A stretch of DNA of 15,405 nt from Oscillospiraceae bacterium (GTDB taxonomy: Bacteria > Bacillota > Clostridia > Oscillospirales > CAG-272). Of this stretch, positions 1 through 6,293 are shown one piece after another. The stretch is taken from NCBI GenBank assembly GCA_015065205.1, contig SVQS01000021.1:1952-17356 (forward strand), written 5' to 3'. Each line of letters opens with the position of its first letter. Within the stretch, counting starts at the first letter, position 1. The position numbers and the translations under genes are program-made. Below the pieces are notes generated by a model. The model was not told the origin of the DNA. It saw only the letters and a program-made list of their open reading frames with translations, and made no database searches.

Positions 1-2049
1 CATACGTTGCGCTATCTTGGCATAGTTGCGGTGTTTTGCTTGGTTTGTGTGATCTATCTTGGCCGACTGTTCTTTATACAGATCTCAGGGCGCGAGAATG
101 AATACAAGTCGGACATCACCGAAAGAGAGGTCACCGTGCAAGCTGTGCGCGGCGAGATCTACGACCGCAACGGTGTTAAGCTTGTTGCCAATCGATATAG
201 CTATGATTTATCCTTTGCGCACAAACAGTTTTTTTCCTTAACCGAGCAAGAACGCAACGAGGTTTGTTTAAGTGTTCAAACCGCGCTTGAAAGACGCGGG
301 GGAGAGGGGGTAAGAGAGCAAAAATTCTTTCCGTTTGACGGCACGTACCCCAACTATACATACAGCGCCGACACGTTGGACGGTGACTCGATTCGCGCCT
401 ACCGCCTCAAGCGCGTGCTTGGCGATATTGGCCTCGAAACCGATGCTGCCGCCACAGAGCTGCGCGACTATTACACCGATACCTATGACCTTTTGCAAAT
501 AGACAACAACGGCGAGCGTCGCTTTAGCGACAAAGAGATCGACACCCTCATTCGTATGTATTACGATATTGATGCGGTTCGCTTCCGCTCATCCGGAGAG
601 TATATTCTCTGTGAGGGTGTGGATATGTCGCTAATGACCTACATCAAGGAGCAAAACATCAAGGCGGTCAACTTTACAGTCAGTGTTGAGCGGGAATATT
701 GCTATCCGGGCTACGCTTCGCACATTCTTGGGTTGGTTGGTCCTATCTACTCCGAGGAGTGGGAATACTACAACGAGCTCGGATACCAAATGAATGCGAT
801 CGTTGGTAAATCGGGCTGTGAGGCAGCGTTTGAGAATTATTTGCGCGGCACCGACGGTAAAATGAGAATCAAGGAAGACAAAAACGGCAACGTCACCGAG
901 GTCGAGGTCTTGACACAAGCCGTAGCGGGCAACGATGTTTATTTGACTATCGATATCAATTTGCAAATTGCCGCCGAGGACGGTCTTGCCGAAAATGTGG
1001 AGTACGTTTTCAATCAGTCTCTCGGTATTGCCGAAAACGGAGCAGAATGCAATTCCGGTGCGGCTGTGGCAATGAACCCCAATACCTTTGAGGTGCTTGC
1101 CATCGCATCCTATCCTACATACGATTTGACCACCTATAATGCCGATTACAATCTTCTTGTGCAGGATCCCGCAAGGCCATTGACAAACCGTGCGATCGAC
1201 GGCTTTTACGCTCCCGGCTCCACACTTAAACCCGGTATGGCGGCCATCGCACTCACGGATGGTGTTCTTTCGAGTTGGGAGGACATTACCTGCACGGGCA
1301 GATACAAAAACACAATCGGTTGCTCCACCTATTCCGATACCCATTCTTGGGGAAGCATTGACGTTATCGATGCCATTGCATATTCCTGCAACAGCTTTTT
1401 CTGTGAGCTTGGATACAGACTCGATATTCAAAAAATGGAGAATTACCTTTCTCTGTTCGGTCTTGGACAATCCACGGGACTTGAGCTTGGCGGCGGTAAG
1501 GGGATTTTGGCAGGACCTACCTATCGCGGTCAAATTCAAAGCACCGAAAAGTGGCAACCGGGTATGACCTGGAGTGCGGCTATTGGGCAATCCGACCATC
1601 AGCTTTCCCCCGTGCAAATGGCTTGCTACATCGGCACACTTTGCAACGGCGGCACAAGATACACAGCACATCTTTTACATAGCGTCTATCGCTTTGGTAG
1701 CGATGAACCCAGCTTTGTATATCAGCAAACCGAGGATACCGTGCTCAGCCGCATCGAGCTTGATGAGGACGACCTCGACACCGTTTTTGCGGGAATGAAA
1801 AAGATGATCACCGAAACCAACTTTACCAATCGTTGGATAGCCAATAATGATGATATTCCCGTAACGGTTGGTGGCAAAACGGGAACGGCACAAAGAGGAG
1901 GGGACAACCCCGACAACGCGCTTTTTGTTGCCACCGCGCCCTATAATGACCCCGATATCGTTATCTCGGTGGTTCTTGAGGATGGCGCACACGGTTATTA
2001 TTCCGCCATCACCGCCGCAAGAATTTTGGAAGCTTACTATAACGAATAA
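1..2049 (+). CDS. mrdA: Class B penicillin-binding protein, PBP2/MrdA-like transpeptidase (5' end outside window)
   Basis: This peptidoglycan D,D-transpeptidase cross-links stem peptides at the outer face of the membrane. The frame is open to base 1, so the TTG at 7 is probably internal and the true start lies upstream; residues here count from that TTG. A membrane anchor covers about 3-23, followed by the dimerisation domain with the typical segment VRGEIYDRNG (48-57). The catalytic domain has all three motifs: STLK (405-408, nucleophile Ser405), SCN (460-462) and KTG (624-626). The family is known; MrdA rather than FtsI or SpoVD is inferred, because no PASTA repeats follow the KTG motif and the protein stops about 55 residues later. 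In many Clostridia mrdA follows mreBCD, which cannot be checked here. A 20-bp perfect hairpin begins just after the stop codon. The protein looks intact and active. Confidence 0.88.
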   Translation, partial: HTLRYLGIVAVFCLVCVIYLGRLFFIQISGRENEYKSDITEREVTVQAVRGEIYDRNGVKLVANRYSYDLSFAHKQFFSLTEQERNEVCLSVQTALERRGGEGVREQKFFPFDGTYPNYTYSADTLDGDSIRAYRLKRVLGDIGLETDAAATELRDYYTDTYDLLQIDNNGERRFSDKEIDTLIRMYYDIDAVRFRSSGEYILCEGVDMSLMTYIKEQNIKAVNFTVSVEREYCYPGYASHILGLVGPIYSEEWEYYNELGYQMNAIVGKSGCEAAFENYLRGTDGKMRIKEDKNGNVTEVEVLTQAVAGNDVYLTIDINLQIAAEDGLAENVEYVFNQSLGIAENGAECNSGAAVAMNPNTFEVLAIASYPTYDLTTYNADYNLLVQDPARPLTNRAIDGFYAPGSTLKPGMAAIALTDGVLSSWEDITCTGRYKNTIGCSTYSDTHSWGSIDVIDAIAYSCNSFFCELGYRLDIQKMENYLSLFGLGQSTGLELGGGKGILAGPTYRGQIQSTEKWQPGMTWSAAIGQSDHQLSPVQMACYIGTLCNGGTRYTAHLLHSVYRFGSDEPSFVYQQTEDTVLSRIELDEDDLDTVFAGMKKMITETNFTNRWIANNDDIPVTVGGKTGTAQRGGDNPDNALFVATAPYNDPDIVISVVLEDGAHGYYSAITAARILEAYYNE

Positions 2050-2093
2050 TTAAAGAGGCTGTCTCAAATGCGAATTTGAGACAGCCTCTTTAA
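2050..2093. terminator. Perfect 20-bp hairpin with GCGA tetraloop after the PBP gene
   Basis: The arms 2050-2069 and 2074-2093 pair without mismatch around a GCGA (GNRA-type) tetraloop at 2070-2073. It starts one base after the PBP stop codon. Its own arm ends TCTTTAA, but no long T-run follows, so termination is inferred from position and stability. It also forms the left end of the MITE-like element described separately. Confidence 0.6.
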
Positions 2094-2310
2094 GGGGATA
2101 GTCAGATTTAGGCAAGAAGTGTCGTTCTTCGAGGCGAAAGGCGTACAAAGGTACGTCGAGCCTCGAAAACGGCGGTAGAAAAAGTCAATTTTATTGGGAG
2201 AATTTCGAAGAAATTCAACATATTACTGTCTCATTTGCTGATTTTCATTGGAAATGAGCTTTTTTGTTCCTTTTTTTGACTTTTTCGGTCTTGCCAAATG
2301 TGACAGCCCC
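2055..2310. repeat. MITE-like, multi-hairpin intergenic element
   Basis: The ends form imperfect terminal inverted repeats: GAGGCTGTC at 2055-2063 and GACAGCCCC at 2302-2310 (8 of 9 pair). Nested inside are AAAAAGTCAA (2179-2188) with TTGACTTTTT (2276-2285); TTCGAGGC (2128-2135) with GCCTCGAA (2160-2167), enclosing CGTAC/GTACG; GAATTTC/GAAATTC (2200-2216); and CTCATTT/AAATGAG (2230-2258) followed by six Ts. It has no coding frame. The right end stops four bases from the tRNA-Arg CCA end. A non-autonomous mobile element or a structured RNA would both fit; no target-site duplication was recognised. Confidence 0.5.
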
Positions 2311-2314
2311 TTTT

Positions 2315-2391
2315 TGGCACACCATGGCGGATTCGAACCGTCGACACCAAGCGTCGGAGGCTTGTGCTCTATCCAGCTGAGCTAATGGTGC
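2315..2391 (-). tRNA. tRNA-Arg (anticodon CCG)
   Basis: Read on the minus strand, this is a 77-nt cloverleaf with encoded CCA. The acceptor stem is GCACCAT/ATGGTGT (first pair G-U), the D stem GCTC/GAGC, the anticodon stem CAAGC/GCTTG with loop CTCCGAC, giving anticodon CCG for codon CGG. The T loop is TTCGAAT. The T stem GACGG/CCGCC contains one A-C mismatch. A promoter lies just upstream on the minus strand. Confidence 0.93.
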
Positions 2392-2409
2392 GTATTCTGT
2401 TGTGATGGT

Positions 2410-2438
2410 ATTATATCACAAATTTCGCTTGATTGCAA
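2410..2438 (-). promoter_or_regulatory. Sigma-A promoter of tRNA-Arg
   Basis: On the minus strand TTGCAA (2433-2438) and TATAAT (2410-2415) are separated by exactly 17 bp. The -10 box ends 18 bp before the mature tRNA 5' end. The -35 box lies in the octamer CTTGCAAT found at three other promoters in this window. Confidence 0.8.
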
Positions 2439-2518
2439 GTCGTTCCACGCAAAAAAATCTTGCTTGACCAACTTTTCGTTTGCATTTTTCGGCAAAGGGG
2501 ATAGAATCGTCGAAAAGC

Positions 2519-2578
2519 GGGCGACCTAATGGAAGGCGGCAAGCCGCCACGAGATTGCAAGCAATCTCTTCGCCCCTA
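2519..2578. repeat. Three-stem palindromic intergenic repeat (GGGCGA...TCGCCCCTAC type)
   Basis: The outer arms GGGCGA (2519-2524) and TCGCCC (2570-2575) enclose two perfect hairpins: GGCGGC-AA-GCCGCC (2535-2548) and GAGATTGC-AA-GCAATCTC (2551-2568). The 3' border CGCCCCTAC recurs at 11391-11398 in a second element of the same design. Stretch 2439-2518 holds nothing else that I can recognise. Confidence 0.6.
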
Positions 2579-2614
2579 CTTTTTAATTTCATTCACACTT
2601 TTTCCCAAAACCTC

Positions 2615-2643
2615 TTGCAATCGGTGTGGGGATTTGGTATAAT
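2615..2643 (+). promoter_or_regulatory. Sigma-A promoter of hisS
   Basis: TTGCAA (2615-2620), a 17-bp spacer and TATAAT (2638-2643), with an extended -10 TG at 2635-2636. The leader to the hisS start is only about 27 nt, too short for a T-box. Confidence 0.85.
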
Positions 2644-2676
2644 AAAAGATGATTATGAATAAAAAGAGGTTTTAAC

Positions 2677-3975
2677 ATGGCAGAAAAGCTTTCTATGCAA
2701 CCCTACAAGGGCACAAGAGATTTTTATCCGCAGGAAATGAAGCTGCGCAACTGGTTCTTCGGCATTATTCGCCGCGAGCTGGAAAACGCCGCATTTGATG
2801 AATACAACGGCCCTATGCTTGAATCCTTGGAGCTCTATGCCGCAAAGAGCGGTGAGGAGATTGCCAACAAGCAGACCTATAACTTTATGGATAGAGGCGA
2901 CCGTCATCTCGCCATCCGTCCCGAAATGACTCCCACCGTTGCGCGTATGGTCGCGGCAAAGATGGGAGAGCTGAGCTTTCCGCTCAAGTGGTTCTCTATT
3001 CCCAATATGTACCGCTACGAGGCAACACAAAGAGGACGTCTGCGCGAGTTCTGGCAGCTCAACGTCGACGTTTTCGGTTGCAACACCTATGAAGCTGACC
3101 TTGAGGTCATCACAAGCGCCATTCGCATTATGCGCGCTTTTGGCGCGGATAAGACCATGTTCACCGTGCGCATCAACAACCGCCGCTTCTTTAACGACGT
3201 TGTTGCCGCTATTACGGGCAAGGACATTGAGGGCAGCCGTCAGGTATCCAAGGTCATCGACCGTAAAAACAAGGTCACGCGCGAGAGCTATGAAAAAGAC
3301 CTTACCGCTCTCGGTCTTACCGCAGAACAAATCGCACAAATTGATGCGCTCTACACGATGACTGTTGAAGAAGCCACCGCGCTTTGCCCCGAGTCTCAGG
3401 GCTCGCAAGAGCTTCTGTCTCTCTTCGCGGCGCTGTGCAAGATGGATCTGGACAAGTATTGCATTTTCGACTTTGGCATTATTCGCGGACTTGATTACTA
3501 CACGGGCACCGTTTTTGAGGTGTTTGACAACGCTCCCGAAAACAACCGCGCTATGTTTGGCGGCGGCAGATACGACAACCTTGTCGACCTGTTCGTCAAG
3601 AACGCGCGCATCTCGGGTGTGGGCTACGGCATGGGTGACGTAACGCTGGAGAACTTCCTTATTACGCACAATCTTGTTCCTGCAGCGTTCGGCTCGCCAG
3701 TCAAGGTGCTTGTCACTCGCTTTGATGACGTTCCTTATGAGGCATACACCTCTTTGGTTGAAGATCTGCGCGATGCAGGCATCGTGTCCTCGGTATATTT
3801 GGGACAAAAGAAGTTCGGCAAACAGCTCGAATACGCCGTTAAGGGTGAATATTCGCACGCCATCATTATGGGCGGTGACGAATATGCACGCGGCGTGGTT
3901 CGCCTGAAAAATCTCGCTACGCGCGAAGAAAAAGAGATCGCCATAGGCGACCTCGTGCAAGAACTGCAAGCATAA
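2677..3975 (+). CDS. hisS: Histidyl-tRNA synthetase
   Basis: This class II enzyme charges tRNA-His with histidine in the cytoplasm. It has 432 residues, the usual length. The N-terminal KGTRDFYP (11-18) is the HisRS signature start. Motif 2 lies at 112-134 (RYEATQRGRLREF), the histidine-binding HisA motif RGLDYYTGTVFEV at 270-282, and GGGRYDNL at 295-302. The C-terminal anticodon-binding domain covers about 341-432, which argues against the HisZ paralogue that lacks it. The usual motif 3 sequence with G-x-E-R reads GYGMGDVTLENF (316-327), so the conserved motif 3 arginine is not at its usual place. The RBS AGAGG lies 7 nt before ATG 2677. It is transcribed from its own promoter with a very short leader. 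Confidence 0.93.
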   Translation: MAEKLSMQPYKGTRDFYPQEMKLRNWFFGIIRRELENAAFDEYNGPMLESLELYAAKSGEEIANKQTYNFMDRGDRHLAIRPEMTPTVARMVAAKMGELSFPLKWFSIPNMYRYEATQRGRLREFWQLNVDVFGCNTYEADLEVITSAIRIMRAFGADKTMFTVRINNRRFFNDVVAAITGKDIEGSRQVSKVIDRKNKVTRESYEKDLTALGLTAEQIAQIDALYTMTVEEATALCPESQGSQELLSLFAALCKMDLDKYCIFDFGIIRGLDYYTGTVFEVFDNAPENNRAMFGGGRYDNLVDLFVKNARISGVGYGMGDVTLENFLITHNLVPAAFGSPVKVLVTRFDDVPYEAYTSLVEDLRDAGIVSSVYLGQKKFGKQLEYAVKGEYSHAIIMGGDEYARGVVRLKNLATREEKEIAIGDLVQELQA

Positions 3976-3983
3976 AAAACGGT

Positions 3984-4010
3984 GGGGAAGAGGACGCGCG
4001 CTTCTTCCCC
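3984..4010 (+). terminator. Hairpin after hisS, possible weak terminator
   Basis: GGGGAAGAGG (3984-3993) pairs with CTTCTTCCCC (4001-4010) with one G-U pair, 8 bases after the hisS stop. Only a short T-run follows (ATTTG), so read-through into thiN, which has no visible promoter of its own, is possible. Confidence 0.5.
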
Positions 4011-4079
4011 CGAATTTGTAAAGTATTAAGGCAAACAACTTTGCTACCACATAATCTGTGGAGCGGAAAATCACTAAAA

Positions 4080-4128
4080 GGCTCCTTCCGGGAGGGAGCT
4101 GGCGCCGAAGGCGACTGAGGGAGCCCGC
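4080..4128. repeat. GC-rich palindromic repeat, left unit of a facing pair
   Basis: It contains GCTCCTTCC/GGAGGGAGC (4081-4099) and CGCC-GAA-GGCG (4103-4113), ending GAGGGAGCCCGC. It is the left half of an inverted pair whose GGAGCCCGC (4120-4128) matches GCGGGCTCC (4153-4161). Confidence 0.6.
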
Positions 4129-4150
4129 CGTGCATTAAAATATTTTAGTT

Positions 4151-4203
4151 GCGCGGGCTCCTTCCACCGCTGTCGCGGTCCCCCTCCCTCCCATAGGGAG
4201 GCC
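4151..4203. repeat. GC-rich palindromic repeat, right unit of a facing pair
   Basis: It contains ACCGC-TGTC-GCGGT (4166-4179) and CCTCCC-ATA-GGGAGG (4187-4201). It faces the unit at 4080-4128 across an AT-rich centre that includes the palindrome TAAAATATTTTA (4136-4147). It ends about 20 bases before the thiN ribosome binding site. Confidence 0.6.
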
Positions 4204-4234
4204 TAATGTAACAACCTTTTAAGAGGAGAGCAAT

Positions 4235-4876
4235 ATGGAACGAAAAAAAGCATTCATCTACACAGGCGGCACCGTGTTTGACGAATATGTGATGGAAAAA
4301 CCGCAAAGGGACGATCTTATCATTGCCGCCGATGCGGGGTATCTGACCGCCAAAAGAATGGGCATCACACCCAATATCCTGCTTGGCGATTTTGATACGC
4401 TTGGTGAGGAGAACATCCCTGATGGCATTGAATGTCTGCGCGTTCCTGCCGAAAAAAACGATACCGACACACAGCTTGCTGTCAGCGTTGCTACCGAGCG
4501 CGGTGCGGGCGAAATTGTCATCATCGGTGGGCTCAGCGGTCGCATCGACCACACGCTCTCCACACTTGCTATTCTTGAAGATTTGTGGGAGCGCAAAGAG
4601 GGGCGCATTTTTGCCACCCTCACCGACGGCAAAAATCGTGTGCGTTTTATCCGCAATAGCGGAGCAATTCTGCCGCGATCGCAGTACCGCTATTTTTCGC
4701 TTATCGCCGCCGATGAGACCGTCAAGGGCATCACCCTCGAGGGCTGTAAGTATCCCCTCAAGAACGGTCGCATCTCGCGCCGTTGCCAATGGGCGGTCTC
4801 CAACGAGATCACAGGCAACTGTGCCCTTATCGAAATCAAACGCGGCGGAGCTTGGATTATAGAGAGTATGGATTGA
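4235..4876 (+). CDS. thiN: Thiamine pyrophosphokinase
   Basis: This enzyme transfers a pyrophosphate group from ATP to thiamine, giving thiamine diphosphate and AMP, in the last step of thiamine salvage. The 213 residues match the family length. Visible signature motifs are IAADAG (30-35), GDFDTL (51-56), EKNDTDTQ (73-80, acidic nucleotide/metal site), GGLSGRIDHTL (98-108) and SNEITG (189-194) in the C-terminal thiamine-binding half. The RBS GAGGAGA (4223-4229) sits 5 nt before the ATG. No promoter is visible between 3976 and 4234, which is filled by facing palindromic repeats, so it may depend on read-through from hisS. No TPP riboswitch is seen upstream. The last codons contain TAGAGAGT (4859-4866), which can pair with ACTCTCTA (4936-4943) beyond the following hairpin. 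Confidence 0.93.
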   Translation: MERKKAFIYTGGTVFDEYVMEKPQRDDLIIAADAGYLTAKRMGITPNILLGDFDTLGEENIPDGIECLRVPAEKNDTDTQLAVSVATERGAGEIVIIGGLSGRIDHTLSTLAILEDLWERKEGRIFATLTDGKNRVRFIRNSGAILPRSQYRYFSLIAADETVKGITLEGCKYPLKNGRISRRCQWAVSNEITGNCALIEIKRGGAWIIESMD

Positions 4877-5055
4877 TAGGGGGGCGCGTTTTTTGTGGGG
4901 GAACTTTTGCAAAAGTTCCCCCACACCCCCTCAAAACTCTCTAACTAAAAAGATAAAAAGAATAACTCCAAAGAAGCGGATAGACGGACGGCGCAAGCCA
5001 TTCAGCTTGCTTTGGCTCACGCGAACGGTCAGGGACCACCGAGACCCTGCCCGTT
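4859..5055 (+). repeat. Composite structured element A-B, left copy (downstream of thiN)
   Basis: Part A is a perfect 16-bp-arm palindrome (4894-4925, GGGGGAAC to GTTCCCCC), enclosed by TAGAGAGT (4859-4866, inside thiN) and ACTCTCTA (4936-4943). After an A-rich spacer of about 36 nt, part B (4982-5055) has stem GCAAGC/GCTTGC (4993-4998, 5005-5010) and a second stem AACGG-x-CAGGG / CCCTG-x-CCGTT (5024-5034, 5045-5055) around the loop ACCACCGAGA (5035-5044). An inverted homologue lies at 6294-6492 with changed but still paired stems. No gene lies between 4877 and 5334. Confidence 0.7.
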
Positions 5056-5067
5056 AGGAGAGTAGAA

Positions 5068-5109
5068 ACACAACAAAGGGATAGCTCATTTGCTACCCCT
5101 TTGTTGTGT
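5068..5109. repeat. Long hairpin C, left copy
   Basis: The arms 5068-5085 and 5092-5109 pair with a single A-C mismatch around loop TCATTT. Sequence and trailing context (CCCTTTGTTG, then GTCTTGGT) recur in the same orientation at 6216-6255. No gene ends directly before it, so a terminator role is uncertain. Confidence 0.6.
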
Positions 5110-5117
5110 CTTGGTAG

Positions 5118-5216
5118 GGGATGGCGTAGCGAAGCGGCGCGAGCGTAATGAATGACAGTCCGGTGGACTGTCAGAACGTGAGCGTGACCGAGTCGCAACG
5201 AGAACCTCGACATCCC
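5118..5216. repeat. Palindromic repeat D with TGACAGTCC/GGACTGTCA core
   Basis: The outer arms GGGATG (5118-5123) and CATCCC (5211-5216) enclose a perfect hairpin TGACAGTCC-GGT-GGACTGTCA (5153-5173) and GCG-rich flanks. It ends about 60 bp upstream of the lytTR promoter. The design fits a dispersed intergenic repeat; no coding potential was accepted here. Confidence 0.5.
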
Positions 5217-5274
5217 GAAAAAAACAAGTTTTTTGCATCTTACCGTATCAAAAATGCAGGAGAGCAAAAAAGCC

Positions 5275-5303
5275 TTGATTTTTCTTTTGCCTACGTGTAT
5301 AAT
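5275..5303 (+). promoter_or_regulatory. Sigma-A promoter of the LytTR-DUF3021 operon
   Basis: TTGATT (5275-5280), a 17-bp spacer, TATAAT (5298-5303). The block CCTTGATTTTTCT around the -35 box is identical to that in the tRNA-Leu promoter at 13388-13400. Confidence 0.75.
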
Positions 5304-5334
5304 GAAAACAACAAGAACGAAAGGGGAGAATGCA

Positions 5335-5772
5335 TTGAAGCTCACAATTCGAGAAGACCCAAACATCAGCGAAACAGAAGTTGCTGTTGTATGCCCTAAA
5401 ATGACAGCCGAGGTAGAAGAAATTGTTGCAAACATTGGCTTGATAGGGCAAACCATTGCGGGGAAAAGAGAGGGCGCAACCTTTTTTATACCTGCGACGG
5501 ATATTTTCTATTTTGAATCTGTTGACGGAAATACCTTTTTCTATACCGAAGGGGAGACCTACGAGGCAACCGCGCGGTTATACAAAATAGAGGAAAGCCT
5601 GCAAAATTTGAAATTTGCAAGAATATCCAAAACAGTGATTGCAAATTTGCGCAAAATGCGGTGCATCATGCCTGCACAAAACAGCCGCCTTGTTGCAACA
5701 CTTATCAACGATGAAAAAATCGTTGTTTCCAGACAGTACGTGTCTGAAATTAAAAGAAAGTTGGGGGTGTAA
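5335..5772 (+). CDS. LytTR-family DNA-binding regulator without receiver domain
   Basis: This is a 145-residue transcription regulator of the LytTR family, which binds DNA through a beta-rich domain. The TTG at 5335 is chosen as start because the strong site AGGGGAGA (5322-5329) lies 5 nt upstream and the -10 box is at 5298-5303; an in-frame upstream start at 5233 would precede the promoter. The first 45 residues (MKLTIREDPN at 1-10) are the short N-terminal domain seen in stand-alone LytTR regulators. The LytTR domain spans about 48-143, with FARISKTVIANL (94-105) and the end SRQYVSEIKRKLGV (132-145). There is no response-regulator receiver domain. It is followed two bases later by a DUF3021 membrane protein, a known partnership in which the membrane protein is thought to control the regulator. 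Targets are unknown, autoregulation is likely but unproven. Confidence 0.85.
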   Translation: MKLTIREDPNISETEVAVVCPKMTAEVEEIVANIGLIGQTIAGKREGATFFIPATDIFYFESVDGNTFFYTEGETYEATARLYKIEESLQNLKFARISKTVIANLRKMRCIMPAQNSRLVATLINDEKIVVSRQYVSEIKRKLGV

Positions 5773-5774
5773 TT

Positions 5775-6200
5775 ATGTTCAAAAAATGGTGGAGTTCTTT
5801 TTGTCAAGCAATAACACTGGCGATGTTTCTTGGCTTGGTGGTATGCTTAATTTTGCCCAATCTTCAAATTAAATTGTTGTATTATATGTTTTGTGTTACT
5901 GCATCTACCCAAGTGTTTGCTTTTTTTACGTTTGAGTTGCAACTTTTTTCAAAACATCTTTGGGTCAGACGTGCAATTACAATGTGTTTTTCTGTTGTTA
6001 ACATTCTAACATCTTCTACTCTGTTTGGCTATATGTGTTGGAACGACAAACGGGATTGGTTGATTTATGGCATTACTTTACCAATTACGGTGCTTTTGAT
6101 GGTATTTACTTATTATGTTGCCGATAAAATAGAAAAGCGCAATTTAGATGCCATCAATCAAAAACTCGCAAAAGGAAATATGGAAGCCAACAAGAAATAA
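5775..6200 (+). CDS. DUF3021 family membrane protein, partner of the LytTR regulator
   Basis: This 141-residue integral membrane protein shows four hydrophobic segments at about 10-28, 36-58, 67-88 and 95-116, followed by a charged cytoplasmic tail with KIEKRNLDAINQKLAK (118-133), resembling the I-N-x-K-L end typical of DUF3021. The ATG lies two bases after the LytTR stop, and GGGGG at the end of the regulator gene serves as RBS, so the two are co-translated. Family members sit beside LytTR regulators in many Firmicutes and probably modulate them; the biochemical role is not established. The coding sequence is visibly richer in A and T than hisS, ackA or the mutase gene around it, which may mean horizontal acquisition of the pair or just the bias of a hydrophobic protein. 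Confidence 0.82.
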   Translation: MFKKWWSSFCQAITLAMFLGLVVCLILPNLQIKLLYYMFCVTASTQVFAFFTFELQLFSKHLWVRRAITMCFSVVNILTSSTLFGYMCWNDKRDWLIYGITLPITVLLMVFTYYVADKIEKRNLDAINQKLAKGNMEANKK

Positions 6201-6215
6201 GACTTTCAAACAAAC

Positions 6216-6246
6216 AAGGGATAGCGCACTTGCTATCCCTTTGTTG
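6216..6246 (+). terminator. Hairpin C, right copy, likely terminator of the LytTR-DUF3021 operon
   Basis: AAGGGATAGC (6216-6225) pairs perfectly with GCTATCCCTT (6232-6241) around GCACTT, followed by TGTTG. It begins 15 bases after the DUF3021 stop. The sequence matches the hairpin at 5068-5109 in the same orientation. Confidence 0.6.
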
Positions 6247-6293
6247 CGTCTTGGTGGTGGATATATTCCGTTTTGTCTCAAAAGAACTTTCTC

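Noticed and set aside
631..1671. Minus-strand open frame (346 codons) over the PBP gene
   Set aside because: Antisense shadow of a gene with all three transpeptidase motifs.
2644..2676. T-box riboswitch before hisS
   Set aside because: The promoter lies about 33 bp from the start codon, leaving no room for a T-box leader.
2653..4074. Long minus-strand open frame (473 codons) over hisS
   Set aside because: It is antisense to a clear HisRS gene, has no RBS or promoter and a composition typical of an antisense shadow.
3976..4234. TPP riboswitch before thiN
   Set aside because: A CTGAGG occurs at 4115-4120, but the conserved TPP aptamer core is absent and the region is explained by facing palindromic repeats.
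5233..5334. Upstream start for the LytTR gene at 5233
   Set aside because: It would place the promoter (5275-5303) inside the coding region; the TTG at 5335 has a strong RBS and begins the typical MKLTIRED sequence.
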